Assembly: GCA_947483555.1 (NCBI GenBank)
Contig: CANKMW010000040.1
Coordinates: 1-64,000 of the forward strand
Origin: Myxococcales bacterium
Lineage (GTDB): Bacteria; Myxococcota_A; Polyangia; Haliangiales; Haliangiaceae
Direction: 5' to 3'
DNA length: 64,000 nucleotides
Part shown: piece by piece, positions 48,586 through 57,406 of the stretch
Layout of the letters: the number at the start of each line of letters is the position of its first letter
How positions within the stretch are numbered: position 1 is the first letter of the stretch
Position numbers and translations under genes: made by a program
Notes under the pieces: generated by a model
Told to the model about the DNA's origin: nothing
Seen by the model: the letters and a program-made list of their open reading frames with translations, nothing else
Database searches by the model: none

Positions 48586-49584
48586 TCAGGTCTGCGGTGC
48601 GGCGCCAGGGCCGCCGTCGGCCTTGCGCCGTCGCAGCTCCCAGCCGACCAGCCCGAGACCGATGATGGCGAGCGAGATCAGCGCCACGTACGGGCCATGG
48701 ATCTGCTCGGCGTCGGATGGGTTCACGGTGCGGCCCATGACCGAGTACGCGCGGCCGATGGCCAGCGACAGGCGGCCCTGGACGGTGAGGCCGAAGCTGG
48801 CGCCGAAACCGATCATGAGCACCCACACCCCGACGCGCGACACCTGTCCGACCACGCCGGTGTGCGCGACCGAGAAGTAGAAGTAGACCAGCGCGGCGAG
48901 CAGGCCGAGCAGGAGCAGGACGTTCGAGAACACGCCGAACCAGTTGCGGTGGCCCTTGCCGGCGGCGGCGCGGGCGTCGAGGCCGACCAGCTCGCCGCGA
49001 TCCTCGCCCAGGCTCTTGCGCTCGACCTCGGTCAGCGCCGGGCGGCCGACCGCATCGTCGACGCTGGTGAACGGCCGCACGGCGCGCTCCGCGATCAGCT
49101 TCTCGGCGATCATCGGCGACATCCCCGGCAGCTTGGTCAGCGCCTCGGTGTCGGCGCTGTTGAGATCGGTCTTCTCGGCGTCGATCGACTGGGCCGCGAA
49201 CTTCATCTGGGCGCCGAGCTCGGCCTGCGCCACCGCGTTGATCTGCAGGCCGGCGTAGAACGCGACCACGAACGCGAGCGGGTACCGCCCCACCCAGTGG
49301 AAGCGGCGCGAGATGCCCTTGAGGAACAGCATCACGACCAGCGCCACCGCCACCAGGCGCAGCGCCAGCGCCCAGCCCGACTTCTCCTGCACCGCATCGA
49401 CCAGCTTGGGGTCGATGTTGTCGGTGTACTGGAGCACGACGAGGTAGCCGATCGACACCCCGATGAAGACGTGCTCGGCCAGCTTGTAGAACGGGTTGTC
49501 CTTGTAGAGGAAGGACAGGATCGCGAAGGTGAGGAAGATCCCCAGCCAGTATCCGGCCACGTCGATGAACGGCAGCGCGGTCAT
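48586..49584 (-). CDS. Multi-pass membrane protein with embedded helix-hairpin-helix
   Basis: A 332-residue protein with about eight hydrophobic helices, four before and four after a soluble loop. The loop (about 145-195) reads TDLNSADTEALTKLPGMSPM, IAEKLIAERAVRPFTSVDDA, an evident ComEA-type helix-hairpin-helix (LN-x-A-x-x-x-x-L-x-x-L-P-G-(I/M)). Such motifs bind DNA backbones, and in ComEA they act in DNA uptake. Finding it inside an integral membrane protein is unusual. The start at 49584 overlaps the stop of the upstream gene (ATGA). It belongs to the same operon as the next four entries. Confidence 0.72.
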   Translation of the reverse strand: MTALPFIDVAGYWLGIFLTFAILSFLYKDNPFYKLAEHVFIGVSIGYLVVLQYTDNIDPKLVDAVQEKSGWALALRLVAVALVVMLFLKGISRRFHWVGRYPLAFVVAFYAGLQINAVAQAELGAQMKFAAQSIDAEKTDLNSADTEALTKLPGMSPMIAEKLIAERAVRPFTSVDDAVGRPALTEVERKSLGEDRGELVGLDARAAAGKGHRNWFGVFSNVLLLLGLLAALVYFYFSVAHTGVVGQVSRVGVWVLMIGFGASFGLTVQGRLSLAIGRAYSVMGRTVNPSDAEQIHGPYVALISLAIIGLGLVGWELRRRKADGGPGAAPQT

Positions 49585-50477
49585 CGGGCGGCCCCGTGCC
49601 GCCGACGGTGAGCGCGGCTGGCGAAGAAGATGAGGTTGCCGAACAGGATGGCGAGGATGACGACCACGTTGCCGACGTTGAGCACGTCGGCGCCCGCGGT
49701 CCCCGAGCCCTTCTTGCCGACCAGGGTCTCGTAGCCGGCCGAGCCGGCCATGCCGCCGACCAGCCCGACCAGCTGCCCGGTCTGGAAGTAGGGTGACAGA
49801 TCGGTGGTCGAGACCGCGGTGCAGGCAACCACCATGCGCAGCTTGTAGCGGGTGCCGACGAACTGCACGTATTCCTTGGCGCCCGGCGAGCCGGCGCTGA
49901 CCAGCACGATCAGATCGAAGTCTTCGAGCCGCTTGATGCCGTTCATCAGCTCGATCTGCTCGAGAGGCGTGCCATCGTTGGTCCGGCCGTCGAAGACCTT
50001 GCGCAGATCGGAGCCCATGGCCGCGATCGTGATGCCCTTGCCGTCGCGAAAGCCGAGGTAGGCGTAGTCGACGTTGGCCTTGTAGCCGCGGTCGGGTAGC
50101 CCGGCGTAGCCCGCCGTACCCGCCGGCGCGATCGGCTGGTCGACGGTCTCGCGGATCAGGCGCTCGACCAGCGGCGGCGCCTGGTACCACATGGTCGCGA
50201 TCGCGAGCCGGGCCTTCTTGCGCTTGAGGTGCAGCATCACCGCCCGGTAGAACGGCTCGACCTCGGGCGTCGAGGCCGGATCGAAGTCCATCGACACGAA
50301 CACCCGCGCGCCCTCCGGCAACGCCTCGACCGCGTTGAAGGCGGCCTTGGTCATCGGATCGGGCTTGGCCGGCAGGTTGAGCGGGAAGAACAGCGGCACC
50401 ACGACCGCGAACGCCATGGCCAGGAAGATCCAGCGCCGATCGAAGGATTGCAGCCGCTCGGTCCAGTGGCGGGCCAT
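49581..50477 (-). CDS. Membrane-anchored protein of unknown function
   Basis: A 298-residue protein with one TM helix at each end (about 18-36 and 272-292) and a soluble alpha/beta domain between. That domain has a Rossmann-like look: GARVFVSMDFDPASTPEVEP, KARLAIATMWYQAPPLVERL, DLIVLVSAGSPGAKEYVQF. With both termini on the cytoplasmic side the domain would be outside, or the reverse; the positively charged ends (RRRHG) favour the first. Its start overlaps the stop of the upstream gene by 1 nt, its stop overlaps the downstream start by 4 nt. No family is recognised. Confidence 0.7.
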   Translation of the reverse strand: MARHWTERLQSFDRRWIFLAMAFAVVVPLFFPLNLPAKPDPMTKAAFNAVEALPEGARVFVSMDFDPASTPEVEPFYRAVMLHLKRKKARLAIATMWYQAPPLVERLIRETVDQPIAPAGTAGYAGLPDRGYKANVDYAYLGFRDGKGITIAAMGSDLRKVFDGRTNDGTPLEQIELMNGIKRLEDFDLIVLVSAGSPGAKEYVQFVGTRYKLRMVVACTAVSTTDLSPYFQTGQLVGLVGGMAGSAGYETLVGKKGSGTAGADVLNVGNVVVILAILFGNLIFFASRAHRRRHGAAR

Positions 50478-51409
50478 CAGTCACTCCCCAGGTGCGAGCG
50501 CTCGAGGCCGACGATCACGCGCAGCGCGGTGGCGATGGCGCCGATCGCCGCGCCCATCATGATGGCGCGCCGGCCGGCGTTGTTGGGGATGTCGATCAGC
50601 CACTGCGCGAAGTCCGGGAACACGCTCGACACCGCGCCCCCGAGTGGCGCGCGGCCGAGCATCACCAGGATGGCCGCGCCGAGCAGGAGCGCGGCCTCGA
50701 CGTTGCGGGCCCGGAAGGCGCGGAACGCCGCCGACGCCACGAAGAACGCCAGCAGCGCGAACATCGTCGAGTTGCAGGGATCGAAGACGTGGTCGTAGAT
50801 CCACACGAAGACCCGGCCCCCGCGGCCCCAGAGCAGCGGCGGATCGCCCGCCACCTCGACGATCTGGCCGGCCACCACCACCACCTTGCCGGTGAGCGCG
50901 CGATAGCCGGCCATCCGCCGCGACAGCGTGACCTCGACCTCACCGGCCGGGACATCGAGCTGGAACGCCTGGCCGTGGCGCCGCGCTGGCGCCACGACCG
51001 CGCCGATCTGGACCATGACGTCGTCGGGCGCCGAGACCACGATCCGACCGGTCGCCGGGCCGGTCGCGGCGATGCCGCGATCCGACATCGCGCCGACGAT
51101 GCCAAGCTCGAGCTTGGCGGCGCCGCCGTCGCCGAGCTTGTGCCACGGCAGCCCGACCGCCAGCATGAGCGCGGCGGAGGTCAGCAGGATGACCTTGTAC
51201 TGCCAGTCGGCCTCGCGGCGCCGGATCTTGGGCCACGTGACCTGGATGATGTTGGCGCCACCGAGGATGAAGGCGGCGGCGGTGAGCAGCCCGCCCCAGG
51301 CCTGGAACTCCTCGGTCATCGTGCGGACGCGCCAGTTCGGGATGTAGAACTCGGCCAGCGCGTAGACGCCGAACAGGACGCCGAGCACGAGCGGTAGCGT
51401 CTTCTTCAC
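50477..51409 (-). CDS. Polytopic membrane protein of unknown function
   Basis: A 310-residue protein with three N-terminal TM helices (about 5-22, 38-58, 73-92), a beta domain (about 105-190; GRIVVSAPDDVMVQIGAVVA, GQAFQLDVPAGEVEVTLSRR) and three more helices (about 215-300). The beta domain resembles a carbohydrate- or peptide-binding sandwich and would face the periplasm. ATGA overlap with the upstream gene and a TGATG overlap with the downstream one show strict co-expression. No known family. Confidence 0.7.
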   Translation of the reverse strand: MKKTLPLVLGVLFGVYALAEFYIPNWRVRTMTEEFQAWGGLLTAAAFILGGANIIQVTWPKIRRREADWQYKVILLTSAALMLAVGLPWHKLGDGGAAKLELGIVGAMSDRGIAATGPATGRIVVSAPDDVMVQIGAVVAPARRHGQAFQLDVPAGEVEVTLSRRMAGYRALTGKVVVVAGQIVEVAGDPPLLWGRGGRVFVWIYDHVFDPCNSTMFALLAFFVASAAFRAFRARNVEAALLLGAAILVMLGRAPLGGAVSSVFPDFAQWLIDIPNNAGRRAIMMGAAIGAIATALRVIVGLERSHLGSD

Positions 51410-52647
51410 GGGAACACCTTGGGGCCGAGCGCGTAGACGCCGGCGGTGGCGAGCGCCGCACCGATGACCACGAACGCCATGGCGGCCAGCTTGAAGCGAT
51501 CGCCGGCCTTGAGGTTGGCCAGCAGCGTCGGCTCGCGCGACAGGTACGCCGAGACCGCGTACATCTCCTCGCCGATCAGGGTGTAGTCGCAGGCGGCGAC
51601 GAAGAACGGCAACTGGGTCAGCTCGGCGGTGCCCGCGATCTGCACCGCGCCGGTCAGGAACCCGGTCTCGGCCAGCAGCAACGACTCGCCGAAGAACTTG
51701 CCGAAGTAGATGTTGGTCGCCGGCCGATCGCGAAGGATGATGCCGTTGACGCCGGCCGCAAACGCGAACTGCTCCGCGGTGATGAACATGACGTTCTCGG
51801 GACGGTGAGCATCGATGCGGCCGGCGTTGGCGTAGCCCTGACGGACGATCTCCTCGGCCACCACCATGGTCAGCGGGAAGTAGTTGGCGACCTTGAGCTC
51901 GGTGTCGTAGGTGGCGGTGAGCTCGGCGACGTGACCGAGGATGAGCAGCGAGGCCAGGGTCTGGATGTCCTGGATCTCCTCGAGGCCGGTGACGTAGAGC
52001 ACCGGTCGCCCCATCTCGGTCGAGCGCCCGACCGCGTCCTCGATGGCGTCGACGCCGGGGATGCGGCGGATGTAGATGTCCTTGGGTCGCTTGCGGGCCA
52101 GCGGGATGTAGTACGCGATCAGCCCGGTGATGAGCACCACGATGCAGAGGAAGCCGACCCGCTCGGCGTGGAACCAGGCTCCGCGCGGCTCGACCAGCGG
52201 CGAGATCGCGACCGGCGACGCCGCCGTGGTCTTGCCATCGCCATCGCGGCGCACCTCGGCCACGGCGTAGACGAAGCGACCACCGGCCGCGACCTCGTCG
52301 ACGAACGCGGCCTCGCCACCCTCGAGGACCGCGGCCACCGTCCAGCCGTCGACCTCGGTCTTGGCCGCCACCGTCGCGCCCGGCGCGAGGGTCGGCGCCG
52401 GCGGCGACTCGGACGCCGCGCCGACCGGGCGACGGAACACCGCGGTCACGACGCCGGCGTCCGGAGGCGTGTTGAGCGGGTTGCGCGTGAAGCGGACGCC
52501 CAGGTGGCGGCCGTCGTCATTGTCCGGCGCCCGGACCGTCAAGCCGAGCACCGGCTCGACCGGCTGAGCGACCGCCGACCCGGCCACGGCCACCGCCACC
52601 AGCGCCACGGCGATCGCGCCCCACCGCCTGCTCATCGGCCTGCTCAT
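51406..52647 (-). CDS. Membrane protein with periplasmic Fn3-like domain (DUF6754-like)
   Basis: A 413-residue protein: signal or TM segment, a beta-sandwich (about 35-155), a TM helix (about 165-187, VGFLCIVVLITGLIAYYIPL), then a conserved cytoplasmic domain (KRPKDIYIRRIPGVDAIEDA, GRPVLYVTGLEEIQDIQTLA, FFGESLLLAETGFLTGAVQI) and a last TM helix. From memory this domain corresponds to the family DUF6754; I cannot verify it here. The start at 52647 makes an ATGA overlap with the previous gene and is preferred over 52635. It is the most conserved-looking member of the operon. Confidence 0.72.
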   Translation of the reverse strand: MSRPMSRRWGAIAVALVAVAVAGSAVAQPVEPVLGLTVRAPDNDDGRHLGVRFTRNPLNTPPDAGVVTAVFRRPVGAASESPPAPTLAPGATVAAKTEVDGWTVAAVLEGGEAAFVDEVAAGGRFVYAVAEVRRDGDGKTTAASPVAISPLVEPRGAWFHAERVGFLCIVVLITGLIAYYIPLARKRPKDIYIRRIPGVDAIEDAVGRSTEMGRPVLYVTGLEEIQDIQTLASLLILGHVAELTATYDTELKVANYFPLTMVVAEEIVRQGYANAGRIDAHRPENVMFITAEQFAFAAGVNGIILRDRPATNIYFGKFFGESLLLAETGFLTGAVQIAGTAELTQLPFFVAACDYTLIGEEMYAVSAYLSREPTLLANLKAGDRFKLAAMAFVVIGAALATAGVYALGPKVFP

Positions 52648-53756
52648 CGTTCGATGACCTCGACGTTGGCGCGTGGCACCGAGACGGTCTCGCCGCCGAG
52701 GTCGACCTCGAGCACGCGCACCCGGGTCTCCGACGGCATCGTGGCCAGCTCGACCGGCAGCGCCGAGACCTTGCCGATCCGACCGAAGTACGGCGCGCGG
52801 ATGCAGCGCACCGGGGCGCCGATCTCGAGGCCGCCGCTGGCGGTTTCCTCGCCGGCCGCCGCGGTGGTGCCGGGCACCACCACCTCGGGACGGATCACCC
52901 CGGCGCGGATCTGGGTCGCGCCGCACACCGACGCGGTCTTGCCGGCCAGGCTGGCCAGCAGCTCGTAGGTCGCGGTGGCCATGGCGATGTCGCCGAAGCC
53001 CTCGGTCACCACCAGCGTGGTCGCCAGCGCCTCGGTGCCGGTGACCGCGACGCCGACGTCGTAGCCGAGCAGCTCCTTGACGTCCTGGTAGGCGAAGCCG
53101 CCGCAGACGATGGCGGCGACCTCGAGCTCCATGGCCCGCTTCATGGCCGCGAGCGTGGTCCGCGCGCCACCCAGCACGACCTTGCCGGTGTGCGCGGCGG
53201 TGAGATCGGCGGCGTCGAGGACGCGGTCGGGTCCGCTGGCGACCACGACCAGGGGCGCGTTGACCTCGCCCGACAGGCCGAAGATGCCCTGCACCAGGGC
53301 GGCGGCGGTCTCGACCACCACGCCCTCACCGGCGATGATCTCGACCACCTTGCCGTCGACGTAGGCCTTGACCTCGACCGGCACCGGCGGCCCGCGCAGC
53401 ACGGCCTGGCCGGTGATCTCCGATACCGACTCGAGCGTGCCCTCGATCGGCGAGGTGACCCGGGTCGAGAACAGGCCGAAGAAGCTCTTGCGCTCGGCGA
53501 TCACCGCACCGCGGGTCAGCGCGCCGCCGGGCTGGATCCGCAGCTTGGCCGTGACCTCGTCGGGCAGGGCGCCCAGCGCGGTGGCCAGGTTCAGGAGGTG
53601 GACCTTGCCGGGCAGCTCGGTGCGAGCGACGACGTCCGCGCTGGTGACCAGGTCGCCGACCTGACGCAGCACCTGGCCGGGCAGCGGCAAGCGGCGCGTC
53701 TTGCGCACCACCGCGTGGCGCGTGACGGTGAGCCCGGGTGTGTACGCGTCTCCCAT
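52644..53756 (-). CDS. Barrel-sandwich/KOW-like protein, first gene of the six-gene operon
   Basis: A 370-residue soluble protein without signal peptide. The N-terminal half repeats lipoyl-like (barrel-sandwich) elements: LPLPGQVLRQVGDLVTSADV, RVTSPIEGTLESVSEITGQA, VKAYVDGKVVEIIAGEGVVV. The middle contains an alpha/beta segment with VVLGGARTTLAAMKRAMELE, and AATIVCGGFAYQD-like motifs. The C-terminus ends in a KOW/SH3-like barrel (APYFGRIGKVSALPVELATM). Such proteins occur as uncharacterised partners of membrane complexes. The ATG at 53756 is the first inside the homologous part. It is divergent from the FAD oxidoreductase, 52 nt away. Confidence 0.7.
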   Translation of the reverse strand: MGDAYTPGLTVTRHAVVRKTRRLPLPGQVLRQVGDLVTSADVVARTELPGKVHLLNLATALGALPDEVTAKLRIQPGGALTRGAVIAERKSFFGLFSTRVTSPIEGTLESVSEITGQAVLRGPPVPVEVKAYVDGKVVEIIAGEGVVVETAAALVQGIFGLSGEVNAPLVVVASGPDRVLDAADLTAAHTGKVVLGGARTTLAAMKRAMELEVAAIVCGGFAYQDVKELLGYDVGVAVTGTEALATTLVVTEGFGDIAMATATYELLASLAGKTASVCGATQIRAGVIRPEVVVPGTTAAAGEETASGGLEIGAPVRCIRAPYFGRIGKVSALPVELATMPSETRVRVLEVDLGGETVSVPRANVEVIER

Positions 53757-53808
53757 GCGAAGGGGGGCATCATACGCATCCCGGCGGGTTCTGGAATAGG
53801 ATGCCGGC

Positions 53809-55038
53809 GTGGATCGCTTCGACGTGATCGTCCTCGGCGGCGGCCTGCTCGGCTCCAGCGTCGCCATGCACCTCGCCCAGCGCGGCGTGGGCTCGATCGC
53901 CGTGCTCGATGTCGACCTCGGTGGCCGCTACTCCAGCTCGGAGCTCAACGCCGGCGGCGTGCGCGCGACCTGGCGCTCGGCGATGAACGTCGCGCTGTCG
54001 CTGGCGTCGATCGAGTTCTACGAGGGCGTGCGCGACGAGGTCGGGTTCGATCAGAAGGGCTACCTGTGGATGTACGACGCGGCGCGCTGGCCGGCGGCGG
54101 TCGAGGCGATGTCATGGCAGAACGCCCACCACGGGCTGGGCGTCCGCGCCCTCACCCCCGACCAGATCCACGACCATTGCCCGCTGCTCGACCAGCTCGA
54201 CGGCGTCGCCGGGGCCACGTTCTCTCCCCGCGACGGCCTGCTCAACCCGAATCTCGTCAAGGAGCTGTACCGGGCCCGGGCCCGCGCCGCCGCCGGCGCC
54301 GGCATCCGGTTCGAGAACTACACCTATGTGGTGGCGGTCGATCCCGAACCCGACCAGGTGGTGGTGCGGGCGCTCAAGTTCCAGGAGTTCGCACCGGCCG
54401 GTGACCAGGCGATCAAGTCGATCCTGTGCGATGCCATGCCCCCCGAGGACGCCGCCGCGATCAAGCTGACCGCCGACGTGGTCGTCAACTGCACCGGCGC
54501 CTGGGCGCGGCGGGTGGCGCCGCTCTACGGCCACGTCGTGCCGGTGCGGCCGGTCCGCCGCCAGATCGCGATCGCCCACGTCCGCGACGTCGATCTGCGT
54601 CCGTACGGCATGTTCGTCGATCCGAGCGGCGTCTACTTCCATCGCGAGTCGACGCACATCCTGGCCGGGTGGGCCGATCCCGCCGAACCCGACGCCTACC
54701 GCTTCTCGTACGACGGCGAGGCGTGGTTCGAGGAGCGGATCTGGCCGGCGCTGGCCGGCCGCATGTCGCGCTGCGCCCAGATGCGCCACCGCTCGGGCTG
54801 GAGCGGCCTCTACGAGTACACGCCCGACCTGTGCGGCGTCATCGGGTTCGCGCCCGGTCACGGCCGCGTGGTCGAGGCCTTCGGCTTCACCGGCCGCGGC
54901 GCCATGCAGTCGTGGGCCGCCGGCCGCGCCGCCGCCGAGCTGGTGACCTCGCGTCGCTTCGAGACCATCGACTGCACGCCGCTGCGGCCGACCCGCTTCG
55001 CCGAAGGTGCGCTGGTCCAGGAGTCGCTGCTGATCTGA
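53809..55038 (+). CDS. FAD-dependent oxidoreductase (DAO family)
   Basis: A 409-residue flavoprotein of the D-amino-acid-oxidase/sarcosine-oxidase fold. The ADP-binding motif VIVLGGGLLGSSVAMHLAQRG is at the N-terminus, and ELNAGGVRATWRS follows in the position where the family has its ARSSG pattern. It ends with a second FAD-binding segment (YEYTPDLCGVIG, GFTGRGAMQSWAAGRAAAEL). The likely reaction is oxidative deamination or demethylation of a small amine; substrate unknown. The GTG at 53809 fits the motif spacing. It is divergent from the six-gene operon. Confidence 0.9.
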   Translation: MDRFDVIVLGGGLLGSSVAMHLAQRGVGSIAVLDVDLGGRYSSSELNAGGVRATWRSAMNVALSLASIEFYEGVRDEVGFDQKGYLWMYDAARWPAAVEAMSWQNAHHGLGVRALTPDQIHDHCPLLDQLDGVAGATFSPRDGLLNPNLVKELYRARARAAAGAGIRFENYTYVVAVDPEPDQVVVRALKFQEFAPAGDQAIKSILCDAMPPEDAAAIKLTADVVVNCTGAWARRVAPLYGHVVPVRPVRRQIAIAHVRDVDLRPYGMFVDPSGVYFHRESTHILAGWADPAEPDAYRFSYDGEAWFEERIWPALAGRMSRCAQMRHRSGWSGLYEYTPDLCGVIGFAPGHGRVVEAFGFTGRGAMQSWAAGRAAAELVTSRRFETIDCTPLRPTRFAEGALVQESLLI

Positions 55039-55053
55039 GCGCGCCGGCCCGGG

Positions 55054-55896
55054 TCAGCAGCCGGCGAACACGTACCCGGGCTGGCCGAGCACGACCAGGT
55101 TGCGATCGCGGAGCACGATCGACAGGCCGGGGAAGGCGTTGCAGCCGGCGTCGAAGTCGACTTGCCGGTATTCGATCACGATCACGGCGTCGCCGTAGGC
55201 CGCGGTGTAGGTCCCGCACTCGGCGTAGCGGTTGCATTCCTCGGCGACCACGAAGTCGGTGCCGAGCTCGGCCCGGCGACCGACCAGCTCGGCCGAGTTC
55301 TTCTGCGCCGCCGGCAAGCCGTGGCCGTGGGCGTCGTCGGCGAACAGGCGCATCGCGGCGACCGCGGCGGCCTCGGTGAGCCGGCCGCCGGAGCGCGTGA
55401 ACGAGTCGAGGTTGTCGATCTCGATGGCGTCGAACCCGGCGCTGGCGCAGCCGGCGATCCAGCCGCCGACGATGGCGGCCACCGCGGTGCGCTTGGCCGC
55501 CGTCCCGACGTCGATCAGCATCTCGTTCCAGTCGGCATCGATCACCGGGTTGCCCTGACCATCGCGCAGGATGAGGTCCGGGTACTGGGTCAGCCACAGC
55601 TGCTCTTCATCGGGCTGGATCTGGCAGCCGTTCACGTAGCAGATGTTGTAGAGGCCGGCGGCCGGCGCCGCGCCGCGATCGCGCGACACGATCTGGACCC
55701 CGGCCGGAGGAGCGTAGGCGCCGCCGAGCTGATAGTCGACGCTGGCGTTGACCGGTGGCAGGGTCAGCCCCGGCGGTGTCCCATCACCGCCGCCGCCGCC
55801 GCCGTCGCCGCCGCCACCGCCGCCATCGTCGCCGCTGCCGTTCGAGCCGCAGGCCGCCGACACCACGACCATCCAGGCGACGAGACGCAGCACCAT
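55054..55896 (-). CDS. GH114-like glycoside hydrolase lipoprotein
   Basis: A 280-residue lipoprotein. The lipobox is VSAACG; a Gly/Asp linker (GGGGGGDGGGG) follows, coded by GCC-rich trinucleotides. The catalytic TIM-barrel domain matches the GH114/endo-alpha-1,4-polygalactosaminidase type: DYQLGGAYAPPAGVQIVSRD, YNICYVNGCQIQP, GNPVIDADWNEMLID, DAIEIDNLDSFTR. GH114 enzymes act on galactosamine-containing exopolysaccharide, which suggests biofilm or prey matrix as substrate. Convergent with the FAD oxidoreductase gene (15 nt). Confidence 0.83.
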   Translation of the reverse strand: MVLRLVAWMVVVSAACGSNGSGDDGGGGGGDGGGGGGDGTPPGLTLPPVNASVDYQLGGAYAPPAGVQIVSRDRGAAPAAGLYNICYVNGCQIQPDEEQLWLTQYPDLILRDGQGNPVIDADWNEMLIDVGTAAKRTAVAAIVGGWIAGCASAGFDAIEIDNLDSFTRSGGRLTEAAAVAAMRLFADDAHGHGLPAAQKNSAELVGRRAELGTDFVVAEECNRYAECGTYTAAYGDAVIVIEYRQVDFDAGCNAFPGLSIVLRDRNLVVLGQPGYVFAGC

Positions 55897-55966
55897 GGGG
55901 CCGAGGGTACCTCAGGGACCGCCCGCAAACCGCGACGATCGTGGGGCGGCGTGCTACGTCGACGCC

Positions 55967-57406
55967 GTGCCTGTCACGTCGCGCTACCGTCCGGCGCCGC
56001 GCTTCGACGCGCTCGGCGCGACGTTCGCCGATGTCGTCGAGCCGGCCCGCTTCCCGACCCGGATCCTGCGCTTCCGCAACCAGCGCTGGGCGGAGCGCGT
56101 CGGGCTCGGCGAGTTGACGCCCACCGAGTGGGAGGCGGCGTTCGCCCGCTTCGAGCCGCTGGCGGGCAACCTGCGCGCGCCGCTGGCGCTGCGCTATCAC
56201 GGCCATCAGTTCCAGGTCTACAACCCGCAACTCGGCGACGGCCGCGGCTTCCTGTACGCGCAGTTGCTCGACGACCACGACCGCCTGCTCGATCTGGCCA
56301 CCAAGGGCAGCGGCCAGACCCCGTGGTCGCGCGGCGGCGATGGACGTCTGACGCTCAAGGGCGGCGTGCGCGAGATCCTGGCCACCGAGATGCTCGAAGC
56401 GCTCGGCGTGCCGACCTCGAAGACCTGGAGCCTGTTCGAGACCGGCGAGCGGCTGCACCGCGGCGACGAGCCGTCGCCGACGCGGTCGAGCGTGCTGGTC
56501 CGACTCGGCCACTCGCACGTGCGGTTCGGCAGCTTCCAGCGCCACGCCCATCACCGCGATCGCGACAGCCTGCGCGCCTTGCTCGACTTCAGCGTCCTCC
56601 ACTACGCGCCCGAGCTGTGCCACCTCGGCGAACACGCGGCGCGGACGTTCCTGAAGACGGTGGTGGCGCGGACCGCCCACCTGTGCGCGACCTGGATGGC
56701 GGCCGGGTTCGTGCACGGCGTCCTCAACAGCGACAACCTCAACGTCACCGGCGAGTCCTTCGACTACGGTCCGTGGCGCTTCCTGCCGGTGTTCGATCCG
56801 ACGTTCACGGCGGCGTACTTCGATCACGCGGGCCTGTACGCCTACGGCAGCCAGCCGGCGGCGGTGCGCTGGAACCTCGAGCACCTGGCGCTGGCGCTGA
56901 CGCCGATCAGCAGCGGCGAGCCGCTCCGGGTCGGCGCCGAGTTCGACGACGGGTTCGAGGCCGCGCTCGATCGCGCCATCGTGCGCCGCCTCGGCGTCCG
57001 CTCGCGCGGCCCGCTCGCCGATCGGCTGCTGCGCGGCACCGTCTTCCGGTTCCTGTTCGACACCAAGATCGGATTCGAGCGCTTCTTCTTCGACTGGTAC
57101 GGTGGCGCGTCGTCCGCGGCGCGCGCCCGGCGCAGCCCCCACGCCGCCGCCTATGCCGGCGCCGCGGCGCTGGCGGTGGTCGGCGATCTCATGGTCCACC
57201 AGCCGGTCGATCCGGCCCGCCTCGATCACCCGTACTTCGCCGGCGACGCCCCGTGCACCATGCTGGTCGACGACGTCGAAGCCATCTGGGCGGCGATCGC
57301 GGTGCGCGACGACTGGCGACCGCTGGAGGACAAGCTGGTCCAGATCCGCGTCATGGCCGACGCGCTCGGGTCGGGTCAGGCCGGTCAGGCCGGTCAGGCC
57401 GGATAG
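55967..57406 (+). CDS. selO: Protein adenylyltransferase SelO (YdiU)
   Basis: A 479-residue pseudokinase-fold protein that transfers AMP to Ser, Thr or Tyr of target proteins, with a role in redox stress. Signatures: YHGHQFQVYNPQLGDGRGF, KGSGQTPWSRGGDGRLTLKG, REILATEMLEALGVPTS, HGVLNSDNLNV (catalytic Asp in NSDN) and DYGPWRFLPVFDPTF (DYGP). The start is a GTG at 55967. Length equals the usual about 480. The C-terminus is extended by GQAGQAGQAG, coded by three GGTCAGGCC units near 57378-57404, which could slip without frameshift. It is convergent with the GlmL-like gene, overlapping it by 13 nt. Confidence 0.96.
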   Translation: MPVTSRYRPAPRFDALGATFADVVEPARFPTRILRFRNQRWAERVGLGELTPTEWEAAFARFEPLAGNLRAPLALRYHGHQFQVYNPQLGDGRGFLYAQLLDDHDRLLDLATKGSGQTPWSRGGDGRLTLKGGVREILATEMLEALGVPTSKTWSLFETGERLHRGDEPSPTRSSVLVRLGHSHVRFGSFQRHAHHRDRDSLRALLDFSVLHYAPELCHLGEHAARTFLKTVVARTAHLCATWMAAGFVHGVLNSDNLNVTGESFDYGPWRFLPVFDPTFTAAYFDHAGLYAYGSQPAAVRWNLEHLALALTPISSGEPLRVGAEFDDGFEAALDRAIVRRLGVRSRGPLADRLLRGTVFRFLFDTKIGFERFFFDWYGGASSAARARRSPHAAAYAGAAALAVVGDLMVHQPVDPARLDHPYFAGDAPCTMLVDDVEAIWAAIAVRDDWRPLEDKLVQIRVMADALGSGQAGQAGQAG

